Shown: piece after piece, positions 25,282 to 31,924 of the stretch
Layout: every line of letters starts with the position of its first letter
Numbering within the stretch: the stretch's first letter is position 1
Assembly (NCBI RefSeq): GCF_035918395.1
Contig: NZ_CP142362.1
Location: 2,145,501 to 2,209,500, forward strand
Direction: 5' to 3'
From: Mycolicibacterium sp. ND9-15
GTDB taxonomy: Bacteria; Actinomycetota; Actinomycetes; Mycobacteriales; Mycobacteriaceae
DNA: 64,000 bases
The notes under the pieces: model-generated
Databases searched by the model: none
Seen by the model: only the letters and a program-made list of their open reading frames with translations
Told to the model about the DNA's origin: nothing
Program-made: the position numbers and the translations under genes

Positions 25282-25575
25282 ATGATTGTGGCCTTCAGTG
25301 TGAGTCCGATGGGCGGAGACGACAGCGTTGGCGACGCGGTCGCCCAAGCGGTCAGGGTGGTCCGTGAGTCGGGGCTGCCGAATGAGACCAACGCGATGTT
25401 CACCAACCTCGAAGGAGACTGGGACGAGGTGATGGACGTCGTGAAGCGGGCCGTTGAGGTGGTCGCCGCGGCGTCGCCCCGGGTGAGCCTGGTGCTCAAG
25501 GCCGACATCCGTCCCGGCCACACCGGCCAGCTGACGGCGAAGGTCAGGCGTATCGACGAGGTGCTGGGCGACTAG
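25282..25575 (+). CDS. MTH1187/YkoF-type thiamine-binding protein (DUF77)
   Basis: 97 residues forming one ferredoxin-like domain. It begins IVAFSVSPMGGDDSVGDAVAQAV, with TNAMFTNLEGDWDEVMDVVKRA in the middle and RVSLVLKADIRPGHTGQLTAKV at the end. These motifs belong to the MTH1187/DUF77 family, some members of which bind thiamine. Cytosolic. ATG 25282 starts exactly at the domain; a longer in-frame extension has no conservation. TAGCGT at 25238-25243 is a possible -10 box. The last four bases (CTAG) are shared with the stop of the convergent ricR gene. Confidence 0.85.
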   Translation: MIVAFSVSPMGGDDSVGDAVAQAVRVVRESGLPNETNAMFTNLEGDWDEVMDVVKRAVEVVAAASPRVSLVLKADIRPGHTGQLTAKVRRIDEVLGD

Positions 25576-25862
25576 GAGCGCACCAGGCGCGCGATGGCCG
25601 CGGACGCCTCGGCCAGTTTCACCTCGGCCTGCTCACCGCCCACCGCGACCGCTTGGGACACGCAATGGCTCAGATGTTCATCGAGCAGACCGAGCGCGAC
25701 GGACTGCAGCGCGTTGTTGACGGCGCTGATCTGAGTGAGCACGTCGATGCAGTACTTGTCGTCCTCGATCATCTTCGCGATCCCGCGCACCTGGCCCTCG
25801 ATTCGGCGCAGCCGCTTGGCGTAGTTTTCCTTCTGCTGTGAATAGCCGTGCACCGCAGTCAT
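25572..25862 (-). CDS. ricR: Copper-sensing repressor RicR (CsoR family)
   Basis: 96 residues, the same length as Rv0190. All-helical CsoR fold with the Cu(I) ligands Cys38, His63 and Cys67 (DKYCIDV and LLDEHLSHCV). RLRRIEGQVRGIAKMIE forms the DNA-binding first helix. In M. tuberculosis RicR leaves its operators when it binds Cu(I), freeing mymT, lpqS, mmcO and its own gene. Here ricR is the second gene of an operon: the upstream lipoprotein stop is one base from its ATG. Auto-repression through the 26496-26512 palindrome is therefore expected. Confidence 0.95.
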   Translation of the reverse strand: MTAVHGYSQQKENYAKRLRRIEGQVRGIAKMIEDDKYCIDVLTQISAVNNALQSVALGLLDEHLSHCVSQAVAVGGEQAEVKLAEASAAIARLVRS

Positions 25863-25863
25863 T

Positions 25864-26478
25864 TCAGCCTCTCAGCATTTGGTTCATCTGATCGATCTCG
25901 GCCTGCTGTGTGTCGACCATCGTCTGCGCCAGCCGCTTGGCGTCGACGTTCGCGCCGTTGGCGAGCTCTGCTCGGGCCATCTCGATCGCCCCCTGGTGGT
26001 GGCTGATCATCGACTCGAGCCACAGAGTGTCGAACTCGGCCCCCGACAGCGACTTGAGTTTGGCCATGGTCGCGTCGTCGACCATCCCCTGCATCGCACC
26101 GCCGTGTCCTTCTTCTCCGCCGTGCCCGGCCCGGGCGTCCGGGTTCTCGTTCCACTGCACGAGCAACACCTTCATGGTGCGGATCTCGGGCTCCTGTGCC
26201 GCGGAGATCTGCTCGGCAAGCGCCTTCAACTCGGGATTCACGGACCGGTCCGGGACCATCGCCGACAGTTCGACGGCTTGCTCGTGGTGCGGGATCATGT
26301 TCGTCGCGAACGCGATGTCATCGGCGTTGTAGCCGGCCGGTTCGCCGCTGATGGCGGGCTCGTCGGAACTTTCGTGATTGGTGTGGTCGTCCGACGCAGT
26401 ACTGGTACAGGATGTCAGCAGCAACGCAGTGGCGAGGGCGAGCAGGACAGCGGCAAGGCGAGTGATCCGGGACGTCAT
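25864..26478 (-). CDS. DUF305 lipoprotein, probable copper-stress protein
   Basis: 204 residues. A lipoprotein signal with lipobox LTSC and lipidated Cys24 anchors it outside the membrane. Two DUF305 repeats of the ferritin-like helical type follow, each with a His-His pair: FATNMIPHHEQAVELS and LESMISHHQGAIEMAR. A His/Gly-rich loop (AGHGGEEGHGG) lies between them. Many DUF305 proteins occur with copper or other metal resistance genes. Here the gene heads an operon with ricR, under a palindrome that fits CsoR-type control, which supports copper binding or buffering in the periplasm. ATG 26478 follows a -10 box by seven bases, so the message is probably leaderless. Confidence 0.9.
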   Translation of the reverse strand: MTSRITRLAAVLLALATALLLTSCTSTASDDHTNHESSDEPAISGEPAGYNADDIAFATNMIPHHEQAVELSAMVPDRSVNPELKALAEQISAAQEPEIRTMKVLLVQWNENPDARAGHGGEEGHGGAMQGMVDDATMAKLKSLSGAEFDTLWLESMISHHQGAIEMARAELANGANVDAKRLAQTMVDTQQAEIDQMNQMLRG

Positions 26479-26485
26479 GAGCCCG

Positions 26486-26491
26486 ATCCTA
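26486..26491 (-). promoter_or_regulatory. -10 box of the DUF305-ricR operon
   Basis: On the minus strand TAGGAT is followed by seven bases and then the ATG at 26478, so transcription should start on or next to the start codon. The RicR-type palindrome lies directly upstream. Confidence 0.65.
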
Positions 26492-26495
26492 CCAG

Positions 26496-26512
26496 ATACC
26501 CCTCCGGGGTAT
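26496..26512. promoter_or_regulatory. Probable RicR/CsoR operator
   Basis: ATACCCC-TCC-GGGGTAT is a perfect 7+3+7 palindrome of the TACCC...GGGTA kind reported for CsoR/RicR-controlled promoters. For the lipoprotein-ricR operon it covers roughly -18 to -34, between the -10 and -35 regions, where a bound repressor blocks RNA polymerase. For the divergent ilvD start it lies at about -47 to -63. Confidence 0.85.
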
Positions 26513-26546
26513 GGATAAGGGTTTGGCCGAGGGAAAACGCCGCAGG

Positions 26547-26552
26547 CATAAT
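26547..26552 (+). promoter_or_regulatory. -10 box of ilvD (leaderless)
   Basis: CATAAT ends six bases before the ilvD ATG at 26559, the spacing typical of leaderless mycobacterial transcripts. Confidence 0.55.
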
Positions 26553-26558
26553 CATTTG

Positions 26559-28289
26559 ATGCCCTCAGAGACTCCGGACCCCGAAGCCCGCCGTCGGGCG
26601 GAGCCCGACATCAAACCCCGAAGCCGGGACGTCACCGACGGCCTCGAGAAGGCCGCCGCCCGCGGGATGCTGCGCGCGGTCGGCATGGAGGACGACGACT
26701 TCGCCAAACCGCAGATCGGCGTCGGCTCGTCGTGGAACGAGATCACGCCCTGCAACCTGTCGCTGGACCGACTGGCCAAGGCCGTCAAGGACGGCGTGCA
26801 CGCGGCCGGCGGCTTCCCGATGGAGTTCGGCACGATCTCGGTGTCCGACGGCATCTCGATGGGCCACGAGGGCATGCACTTCTCACTGGTGTCGCGCGAG
26901 GTGATCGCCGACAGCGTCGAGACGGTGATGCAAGCCGAGCGCCTGGATGGTTCCGTGCTGCTGGCCGGATGCGACAAGTCCCTGCCCGGCATGCTGATGG
27001 CGGCCGCCCGGCTCGATCTCGCCAGTGTGTTCCTCTACGCCGGGTCGATCCTGCCCGGTAAGGCAAAGCTGTCGGACGGCACCGAACGCGAAGTGACGAT
27101 CATCGACGCGTTTGAGGCGGTCGGGGCGTGCGCACGCGGGCTGATGCCCCGAGAGGACGTCGACGCGATCGAGCGCGCGATCTGCCCCGGCGAAGGCGCC
27201 TGCGGCGGCATGTACACCGCGAACACGATGGCCTCCGCCGCAGAGGCGTTGGGCATGTCCCTGCCCGGCAGCGCCGCGCCTCCGGCCACAGACCGCCGAC
27301 GCGACGGGTTTGCGCGTCGCAGCGGTCAGGCCGTCGTGGAGTTGCTGCGCCGCGGCATCACCGCCCGCGACATCCTCACCAAGGAGGCGTTCGAGAACGC
27401 GATCGCGGTGGTGATGGCGTTCGGCGGGTCGACCAACGCCGTCCTGCATCTGCTGGCGATCGCCCATGAGGCCAACGTCAAGCTGACCCTCGAAGACTTC
27501 ACCCGGGTGGGTGCCAAGGTGCCGCATCTGGCCGACGTCAAACCGTTCGGCAAGCACGTGATGTTCGACGTCGACCACATCGGCGGCGTGCCTGTCGCGA
27601 TGAAGGCGCTGCTGGATGCCGGTCTGATGCACGGCGATTGCCTGACGGTCACCGGCGAGACCATGGCCGAGAACCTCGCACACATCGCGCCGCCCGATCC
27701 CGACGGCAAGGTGCTGCGCGCACTCAACGACCCCATCCACCCGACGGGTGGCATCACGATCCTGCACGGCTCACTGGCTCCGGAGGGAGCCGTGGTCAAG
27801 TCGGCTGGCTTCGATTCGGACGTGTTCGAAGGCACTGCGAGGGTTTTCGAGCGTGAGCGGGCAGCTCTGGATGCCTTGGAGGACGGCACAATTCAGGCCG
27901 GCGACGTCGTCGTCATCCGTTACGAAGGCCCCAAGGGCGGTCCGGGGATGCGCGAGATGCTGGCGATCACCGGCGCCATCAAGGGTGCGGGCCTGGGCAA
28001 GGACGTGCTGTTGATGACCGACGGCCGGTTCTCCGGAGGCACCACCGGGCTGTGCGTCGGACACGTCGCGCCCGAAGCCGTCGACGGCGGCCCGATCGCG
28101 TTCCTGAAGGACGGCGATCGCATTCGCCTCGATGTGGCGAATGGCACGCTCGACGTCTTGGTCGATCCGGCGGAGTTCGAGTCGCGCAAGGCAGGTTTCG
28201 AGCCGCTACCGCCGCGCTACACCACCGGCGTGTTGGCCAAATACACCAAGCTGGTCGGATCGGCGGCGGTAGGCGCGGTCTGCGGCTGA
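26559..28289 (+). CDS. ilvD: Dihydroxy-acid dehydratase
   Basis: 576 residues, as in Rv0189c. Dehydrates 2,3-dihydroxy-isovalerate and 2,3-dihydroxy-3-methylvalerate to the keto acids in valine, isoleucine and leucine synthesis. Fe-S cluster cysteines are in [12 protein letters not shown] and [16 protein letters not shown]; other signatures include [21 protein letters not shown] at the N-terminus and [19 protein letters not shown] near the C-terminus. Cytosolic. ATG 26559 is placed by the leaderless -10 box and by the family's N-terminus. The cluster is a well-known target of copper, which makes the adjoining copper operon notable. Its stop lies 11 bases from the convergent secreted-protein gene. 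Confidence 0.97.
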   Translation: MPSETPDPEARRRAEPDIKPRSRDVTDGLEKAAARGMLRAVGMEDDDFAKPQIGVGSSWNEITPCNLSLDRLAKAVKDGVHAAGGFPMEFGTISVSDGISMGHEGMHFSLVSREVIADSVETVMQAERLDGSVLLAGCDKSLPGMLMAAARLDLASVFLYAGSILPGKAKLSDGTEREVTIIDAFEAVGACARGLMPREDVDAIERAICPGEGACGGMYTANTMASAAEALGMSLPGSAAPPATDRRRDGFARRSGQAVVELLRRGITARDILTKEAFENAIAVVMAFGGSTNAVLHLLAIAHEANVKLTLEDFTRVGAKVPHLADVKPFGKHVMFDVDHIGGVPVAMKALLDAGLMHGDCLTVTGETMAENLAHIAPPDPDGKVLRALNDPIHPTGGITILHGSLAPEGAVVKSAGFDSDVFEGTARVFERERAALDALEDGTIQAGDVVVIRYEGPKGGPGMREMLAITGAIKGAGLGKDVLLMTDGRFSGGTTGLCVGHVAPEAVDGGPIAFLKDGDRIRLDVANGTLDVLVDPAEFESRKAGFEPLPPRYTTGVLAKYTKLVGSAAVGAVCG

Positions 28290-28300
28290 CGTTTCGCCGT

Positions 28301-28807
28301 TCAGCGGGGTGGCCGCGGATCGGTCGGAGTCAGCGAAATCGGCAGCCAGTACGTGCCTGGCCCCTGGCCCGGACATCCCGGTGCGGGCACCGTGAAGGTC
28401 CGCTCACCGGAGAAGCTGCCATCACCGTTCGGCTTGAGCCAGTCCGAGCGCTGCGTGGTCACCGTGCCGCCGCTGCCGTCGGGATCGCAGTAGAAGGGAT
28501 ATTCGCCGGCGGACTCCCAACGATCATCTCTCCACCGGTACTCGAATTGCGATGGCGCATGGGGATCTTGAGTGATTCCGGTTTCCCTCAGCCACCGGGA
28601 GACGCACCCGTTCACGTCGCAGTTGGTGGTGAACAGCCCCAACTGCATGGCCGCTTCCGCGAACGCCGGTCGACCGTTGAAGGTCTGTCGCGAGTGGTCG
28701 AGCAACGCGTTGTAGTAGCCGTAGATCGGGATGGGCTCAGCGCGGTCGGCACCGGCCACCGGCGCGAGCGCCAGTGCGGTACAACCGGTGAACACGGCGA
28801 GCGACAA
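28301..28807 (-). CDS. Conserved mycobacterial secreted protein, unknown function
   Basis: 168 residues if started at TTG 28807; a GTG four codons later (28795) is also possible, and no ATG/GTG is available further up before an in-frame stop. The first 20 residues are hydrophobic and end in LALAPVAGADRAE, like a signal peptide with cleavage after AGA. The mature domain has four cysteines, probably in two disulfides (TTNCDVNGCVSRW, PFYCDPDG, APGCPGQG), and many aromatic residues. I do not recognise a named family beyond mycobacterial hypothetical exported proteins. It converges on ilvD. Confidence 0.62.
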   Translation of the reverse strand: MSLAVFTGCTALALAPVAGADRAEPIPIYGYYNALLDHSRQTFNGRPAFAEAAMQLGLFTTNCDVNGCVSRWLRETGITQDPHAPSQFEYRWRDDRWESAGEYPFYCDPDGSGGTVTTQRSDWLKPNGDGSFSGERTFTVPAPGCPGQGPGTYWLPISLTPTDPRPPR

Positions 28808-29124
28808 CGTCTTTGGCTCGACGAGGACCCCTTCGGCCGGGAGCCCTCGGCGGGCGGAGAACTCTCGACTCTATCTACCACAGTTGTCACATCAGCCGTC
28901 CTTGAACCGGTCATACAACGCGGCGAGGTGGGTCCTCTCCCGAGCGCAAATGCGCCAGCAGATCTCGAGAGTCGGAAAGCCGTCGTCCGGCTATGAGGTG
29001 ATAGTGCCGTCAGGCAAGCGATTTCCGTAGCGGACAGCGACGTGCGCCTTCGATGTCGTGCGCCCGCACGACGTGCGGATAGCGGTTCGAAGTGCGCGTT
29101 CCAAGCCGAGGCAGTACACGACAC
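28808..29124. other. Intergenic region upstream of the secreted-protein gene
   Basis: About 317 bases with no convincing gene. It should hold the promoter of the secreted-protein gene and the end of the methyltransferase transcript, including the hairpin at 29055-29072. Short plus-strand reading frames here have no recognisable features. Confidence 0.5.
29055..29072. terminator. Hairpin after the O-methyltransferase gene
   Basis: GTCGTGCG-CC-CGCACGAC is a perfect eight-base-pair stem with a two-base centre, 52 bases downstream of the methyltransferase stop on the minus strand. The very short loop also allows a protein-binding palindrome. Confidence 0.4.
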
Positions 29125-29790
29125 CTAGCCGGCGATGCGGGCAACCGCAAAGCCGTCCCAGCCCTTGGTGCCGACTGTCTGTATAGCGGCGGTTTCCAAT
29201 TGGGGATGATCTCCCATCATTTCGAGCATGTCCCGTACGGCGCGGGCCTGATGGTCGTCGGCGGCAGGGTCGAGTACACGACCGAACCGGGCGATGTTGT
29301 CCACCACGATGATCGAGCCGGGCCTGCCCAGCTTGATGGCCCACTCGACGTAAGCGACGTTGTTCTCCTTGTCGGCATCGATGAAGAACAGATCGAATAT
29401 CTCGCCGCGTTCGGCGAGTACCGGCAGCGTGTCGAGTGCCGCCCCGACGATGATCTCGATGCGGTCCTGCACGCCCGCGCGGACAAAGTTCTCCTGCGCT
29501 ATTTCGGCGTGTTCAGGTTCGTACTCGAGTGTGACGACGTGACCGTTGGGTCCGACGCCGCGGGCGAGGTTGATGGTGCTGTAACCGGCGAGGGTGCCGA
29601 TCTCGAGGACGCTGGTGGCCCGCGTCATCGTCGTCAGGAGGTAAAGCAACTTTCCGTGCTGGCCGGAGACCTCAATGGCGGGCATGCCTGCGGTATCGCC
29701 GGCTTCGCGCGCGGCGCGCAGGGCATCGTCCTCGGTGTGGAGGATGCGGTTGAAAAGGACGTCGAGCGCCTTGGAGTCGGGGTCGGCCAC
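29125..29790 (-). CDS. SAM-dependent O-methyltransferase (class I, catechol/caffeoyl-CoA type)
   Basis: 221 residues, the likely counterpart of Rv0187. The SAM-binding motif VLEIGTLAGYSTINLARG, the acidic residue in VVTLEYEPEHAEIAQENF, and FDLFFIDADKENNVAYVEW with IIVVDNIARFGRV (metal ligands Asp and Asn) place it in the metal-dependent O-methyltransferase family. HGKLLYLLTTM near residue 45 is typical of the lid. Substrate unknown. GTG 29790 sits seven bases after a TATCGT -10 box, so the message is probably leaderless. It is divergent from the type VII-like cassette. Confidence 0.9.
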   Translation of the reverse strand: MADPDSKALDVLFNRILHTEDDALRAAREAGDTAGMPAIEVSGQHGKLLYLLTTMTRATSVLEIGTLAGYSTINLARGVGPNGHVVTLEYEPEHAEIAQENFVRAGVQDRIEIIVGAALDTLPVLAERGEIFDLFFIDADKENNVAYVEWAIKLGRPGSIIVVDNIARFGRVLDPAADDHQARAVRDMLEMMGDHPQLETAAIQTVGTKGWDGFAVARIAG

Positions 29791-29797
29791 GTGCGAA

Positions 29798-29803
29798 ACG
29801 ATA
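29798..29803 (-). promoter_or_regulatory. -10 box of the O-methyltransferase gene (leaderless)
   Basis: TATCGT on the minus strand, seven bases before GTG 29790. Confidence 0.5.
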
Positions 29804-30110
29804 GCCGAGCGGCTACGGGCCGATGATCTGCGTTGCGGGGAGAATCAGCCGATGTTGTTTGCTGGTGGCAGCGCCGTGGTGGGTTGTCCGCGGAGGGCTC
29901 CGATGGGCCGCTCCGAGTGCGAGTAACTCGTCAGCCGTGGCAGGGGCGATCCGGCTACCGACGAGCGGCGAGGATATCGCCGGGTTCGGCACAAGGAATG
30001 GACATAATTGGCGTGATCGTCGCTATTGCTGGTCAGGTAGCATTTGCCGGGTGACGCCTGAGGTGGGCGCCAATCGATCGGCGCGAAGCTGATCGACATG
30101 CGGAGAGACG
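29804..30110. other. Intergenic region before the type VII-like cassette
   Basis: About 307 bases without a convincing gene, between divergent transcription units. TAGCAT at 30038-30043 is a candidate -10 box for the cassette and would give a leader of about 60 bases. CGGAGAGACG directly before the ATG at 30111 serves as ribosome-binding site. Confidence 0.4.
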
Positions 30111-30815
30111 ATGACTGAAACGCTGCGAATTGACACCGGCCTTGTGCGCGAGGCCGGTGCGCGGCTGCAGGCTCTTGCGGGTGCCATCCCCCCTCCGCCG
30201 GCCTCCCACAGTCCAGCAGGCGGCGATGCTCTGTCGACGGCGATCGCGGCCAAGGTGGCCGAGGTGGTCGACCCAGTGATCGCGCAGTTGCCGGTCACCA
30301 AGGATGAGTTGACTCGGTACGCGGAGAAGGTGGTGAACGCGGCCAACACCTACGACGCGGTTGACCGGCAGATCGCCGAGGAAATTCTCAAGCGCGACGA
30401 AGCGCTGGACGATGCCGCCGGCCCGGGCGGCGGCGCAACCGCTGGCTTCGCGGGTTCATCATCGGGTGCTACTGCTTCGCCGGTCGCGGGCGAAGCTCGG
30501 CAGGCTGGTCAGATGGGCTCGATGACTCAGATACCCGCGCAGATGACACAGCAGGCGACCCAGGCACCGATGCAAGCGGCGGGCATGGCGGCGGCAATCC
30601 CACAGGCAATGACGCAAGGGGCGCAACAAGCAGTGCAGCAGGTTGGCCCGCTGGCGGAAACGGCGGGCAAGGCGGAAGAGCCGGGGCGGTCAGGCGAGTC
30701 GGTCCCGCAGGAACAGACAGCGGCCGGTGACACGAATGGTGAACGCGCACCCGAGACTTCATCTTCGCCGGGCTCGGCGCGTTCGACTGAGGAGGGACCG
30801 GGGATCGCGCTGTGA
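30111..30815 (+). CDS. EspC-like (DUF2580) type VII secretion substrate candidate
   Basis: 234 residues. The first 100 form a helical hairpin like the EspC/DUF2580 family: TLRIDTGLVREAGARLQALAGAIP, then KDELTRYAEKVVNAANTYDAVDRQIAEEI. The helix end carries YDAVD, matching the YxxxD/E export signal of type VII substrates. The rest is disordered, rich in Gln, Ala, Gly and Met (MTQIPAQMTQQATQAPMQAAG), and ends acidic. ATG 30111 has GGAGAG just upstream. The TGA overlaps the GTG of the next gene. Type VII export is inferred from the motif and fold; no ESX core genes (eccB-eccE, mycP) lie in this window. Confidence 0.7.
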   Translation: MTETLRIDTGLVREAGARLQALAGAIPPPPASHSPAGGDALSTAIAAKVAEVVDPVIAQLPVTKDELTRYAEKVVNAANTYDAVDRQIAEEILKRDEALDDAAGPGGGATAGFAGSSSGATASPVAGEARQAGQMGSMTQIPAQMTQQATQAPMQAAGMAAAIPQAMTQGAQQAVQQVGPLAETAGKAEEPGRSGESVPQEQTAAGDTNGERAPETSSSPGSARSTEEGPGIAL

Positions 30816-31921
30816 GTTTTCCGCCGCCGCCGGGAGGTCCGCCGCCCGGGAATCCTGATCCGCCGCAGGGCTATCCGGGGCCGTACGGTCCTCCTCCGCA
30901 ACAACCGCCCTGGCCCCAGCAGCAATGGCCGGGTCAACCGCCGAAGAAGCGCGGCAACGTATGGAAGTGGATGCTCGGCGGAGTGGCACTGCTAGCCATC
31001 ATCGGAATTACTGTGGCAGTGACGATTTCAGTGACATCCGATGACGAGCCGACAGAACCGGGTGAAACCTTTGGCCTAGCGAGTGCAGACGACAAGGGTC
31101 CCGCGAACATCATCACTGAGGATCCGACGTGTGCGGCATGGGGACCGATAAACAAGCGACTCGCGGACGCTGAGAGGAACGGATGGGAAAGCATCGACCG
31201 TTCCATCCCTGGCTCAGAATGGTCAGCTGACCAGCGCGCCAAGCACATAGCCGTCGGGGAAGCGATGCTAGTCGCCGCCCGTCAGACAGAGCGCTTGATC
31301 CGCACAACCCCGCATAGGGCAATGCGCCAACTGTATGAACAGTTTGTTGCATACGCACGTGCATACGACGATGCAATTGCTTCTTACGAACCGCTCGACA
31401 ATTACTTAGCCACCGTCGTTGCAGATATCTCATCGGCAATCGCAAACATCTGCGCCACAATCGCTTACGGATCAGCTCAGGCATGGGCGTCACTGGTACC
31501 CGAAGTCGCTCCGCCATCAGAACTGTCGCCGTTACAGGATCCTCGAAATCCGTCGCGGTTCTTATCCTCACCCGATATCACGTGCCCGAAGTGGGAACCA
31601 CTTCTAATGAGATTCCGAACCGATACCAAATCATGGGCCACGATAGATGCGGCAAAGCCCGTGACTCAATGGACGCCGCAGCAGCGGTCGACAGGCGATA
31701 CCCTCGCATCAGTCATCGAAACTTTCGCTGGCGATGTCGAAGAGCTAGGTCGGAAGAGCAGTAATGCAGTACTCCAGGACTTCGCGTTACTCGCCTCTCA
31801 GTACCGCCACGCCTTTGCGCAAGCGCTACCGAACTACACCCCGGCTGACTCATTTCTCTCTGCGGTCGCAGTTGACCTCACTAATACTATTTTCGATGCA
31901 TGTAAGGCTGCGGGGGACTAG
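30812..31921 (+). CDS. Proline-rich single-pass membrane protein with duplicated outer domain
   Basis: 369 residues. The N-terminus is a Pro/Gly/Gln tract (residues 1-45), then a Lys/Arg stop (PPKKRGNVWKW), one membrane helix (MLGGVALLAIIGITVAVTISV) and an outer part of about 290 residues. The outer part has two related halves: CAAWGPINKRLADAERNGWESIDRS followed by WSADQRAKH, and CPKWEPLLMRFRTDTKSWATIDAA followed by WTPQQRSTG. Each ends in a helix pair with a final cysteine region (NICATIAYG, FDACKAAGD). The layout resembles ESX-associated membrane proteins but I know no named family. The start overlaps the upstream stop. The DNA of the outer domain is visibly more A/T-rich than its surroundings. 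Confidence 0.68.
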   Translation: MSFPPPPGGPPPGNPDPPQGYPGPYGPPPQQPPWPQQQWPGQPPKKRGNVWKWMLGGVALLAIIGITVAVTISVTSDDEPTEPGETFGLASADDKGPANIITEDPTCAAWGPINKRLADAERNGWESIDRSIPGSEWSADQRAKHIAVGEAMLVAARQTERLIRTTPHRAMRQLYEQFVAYARAYDDAIASYEPLDNYLATVVADISSAIANICATIAYGSAQAWASLVPEVAPPSELSPLQDPRNPSRFLSSPDITCPKWEPLLMRFRTDTKSWATIDAAKPVTQWTPQQRSTGDTLASVIETFAGDVEELGRKSSNAVLQDFALLASQYRHAFAQALPNYTPADSFLSAVAVDLTNTIFDACKAAGD

Positions 31922-31924
31922 TGA

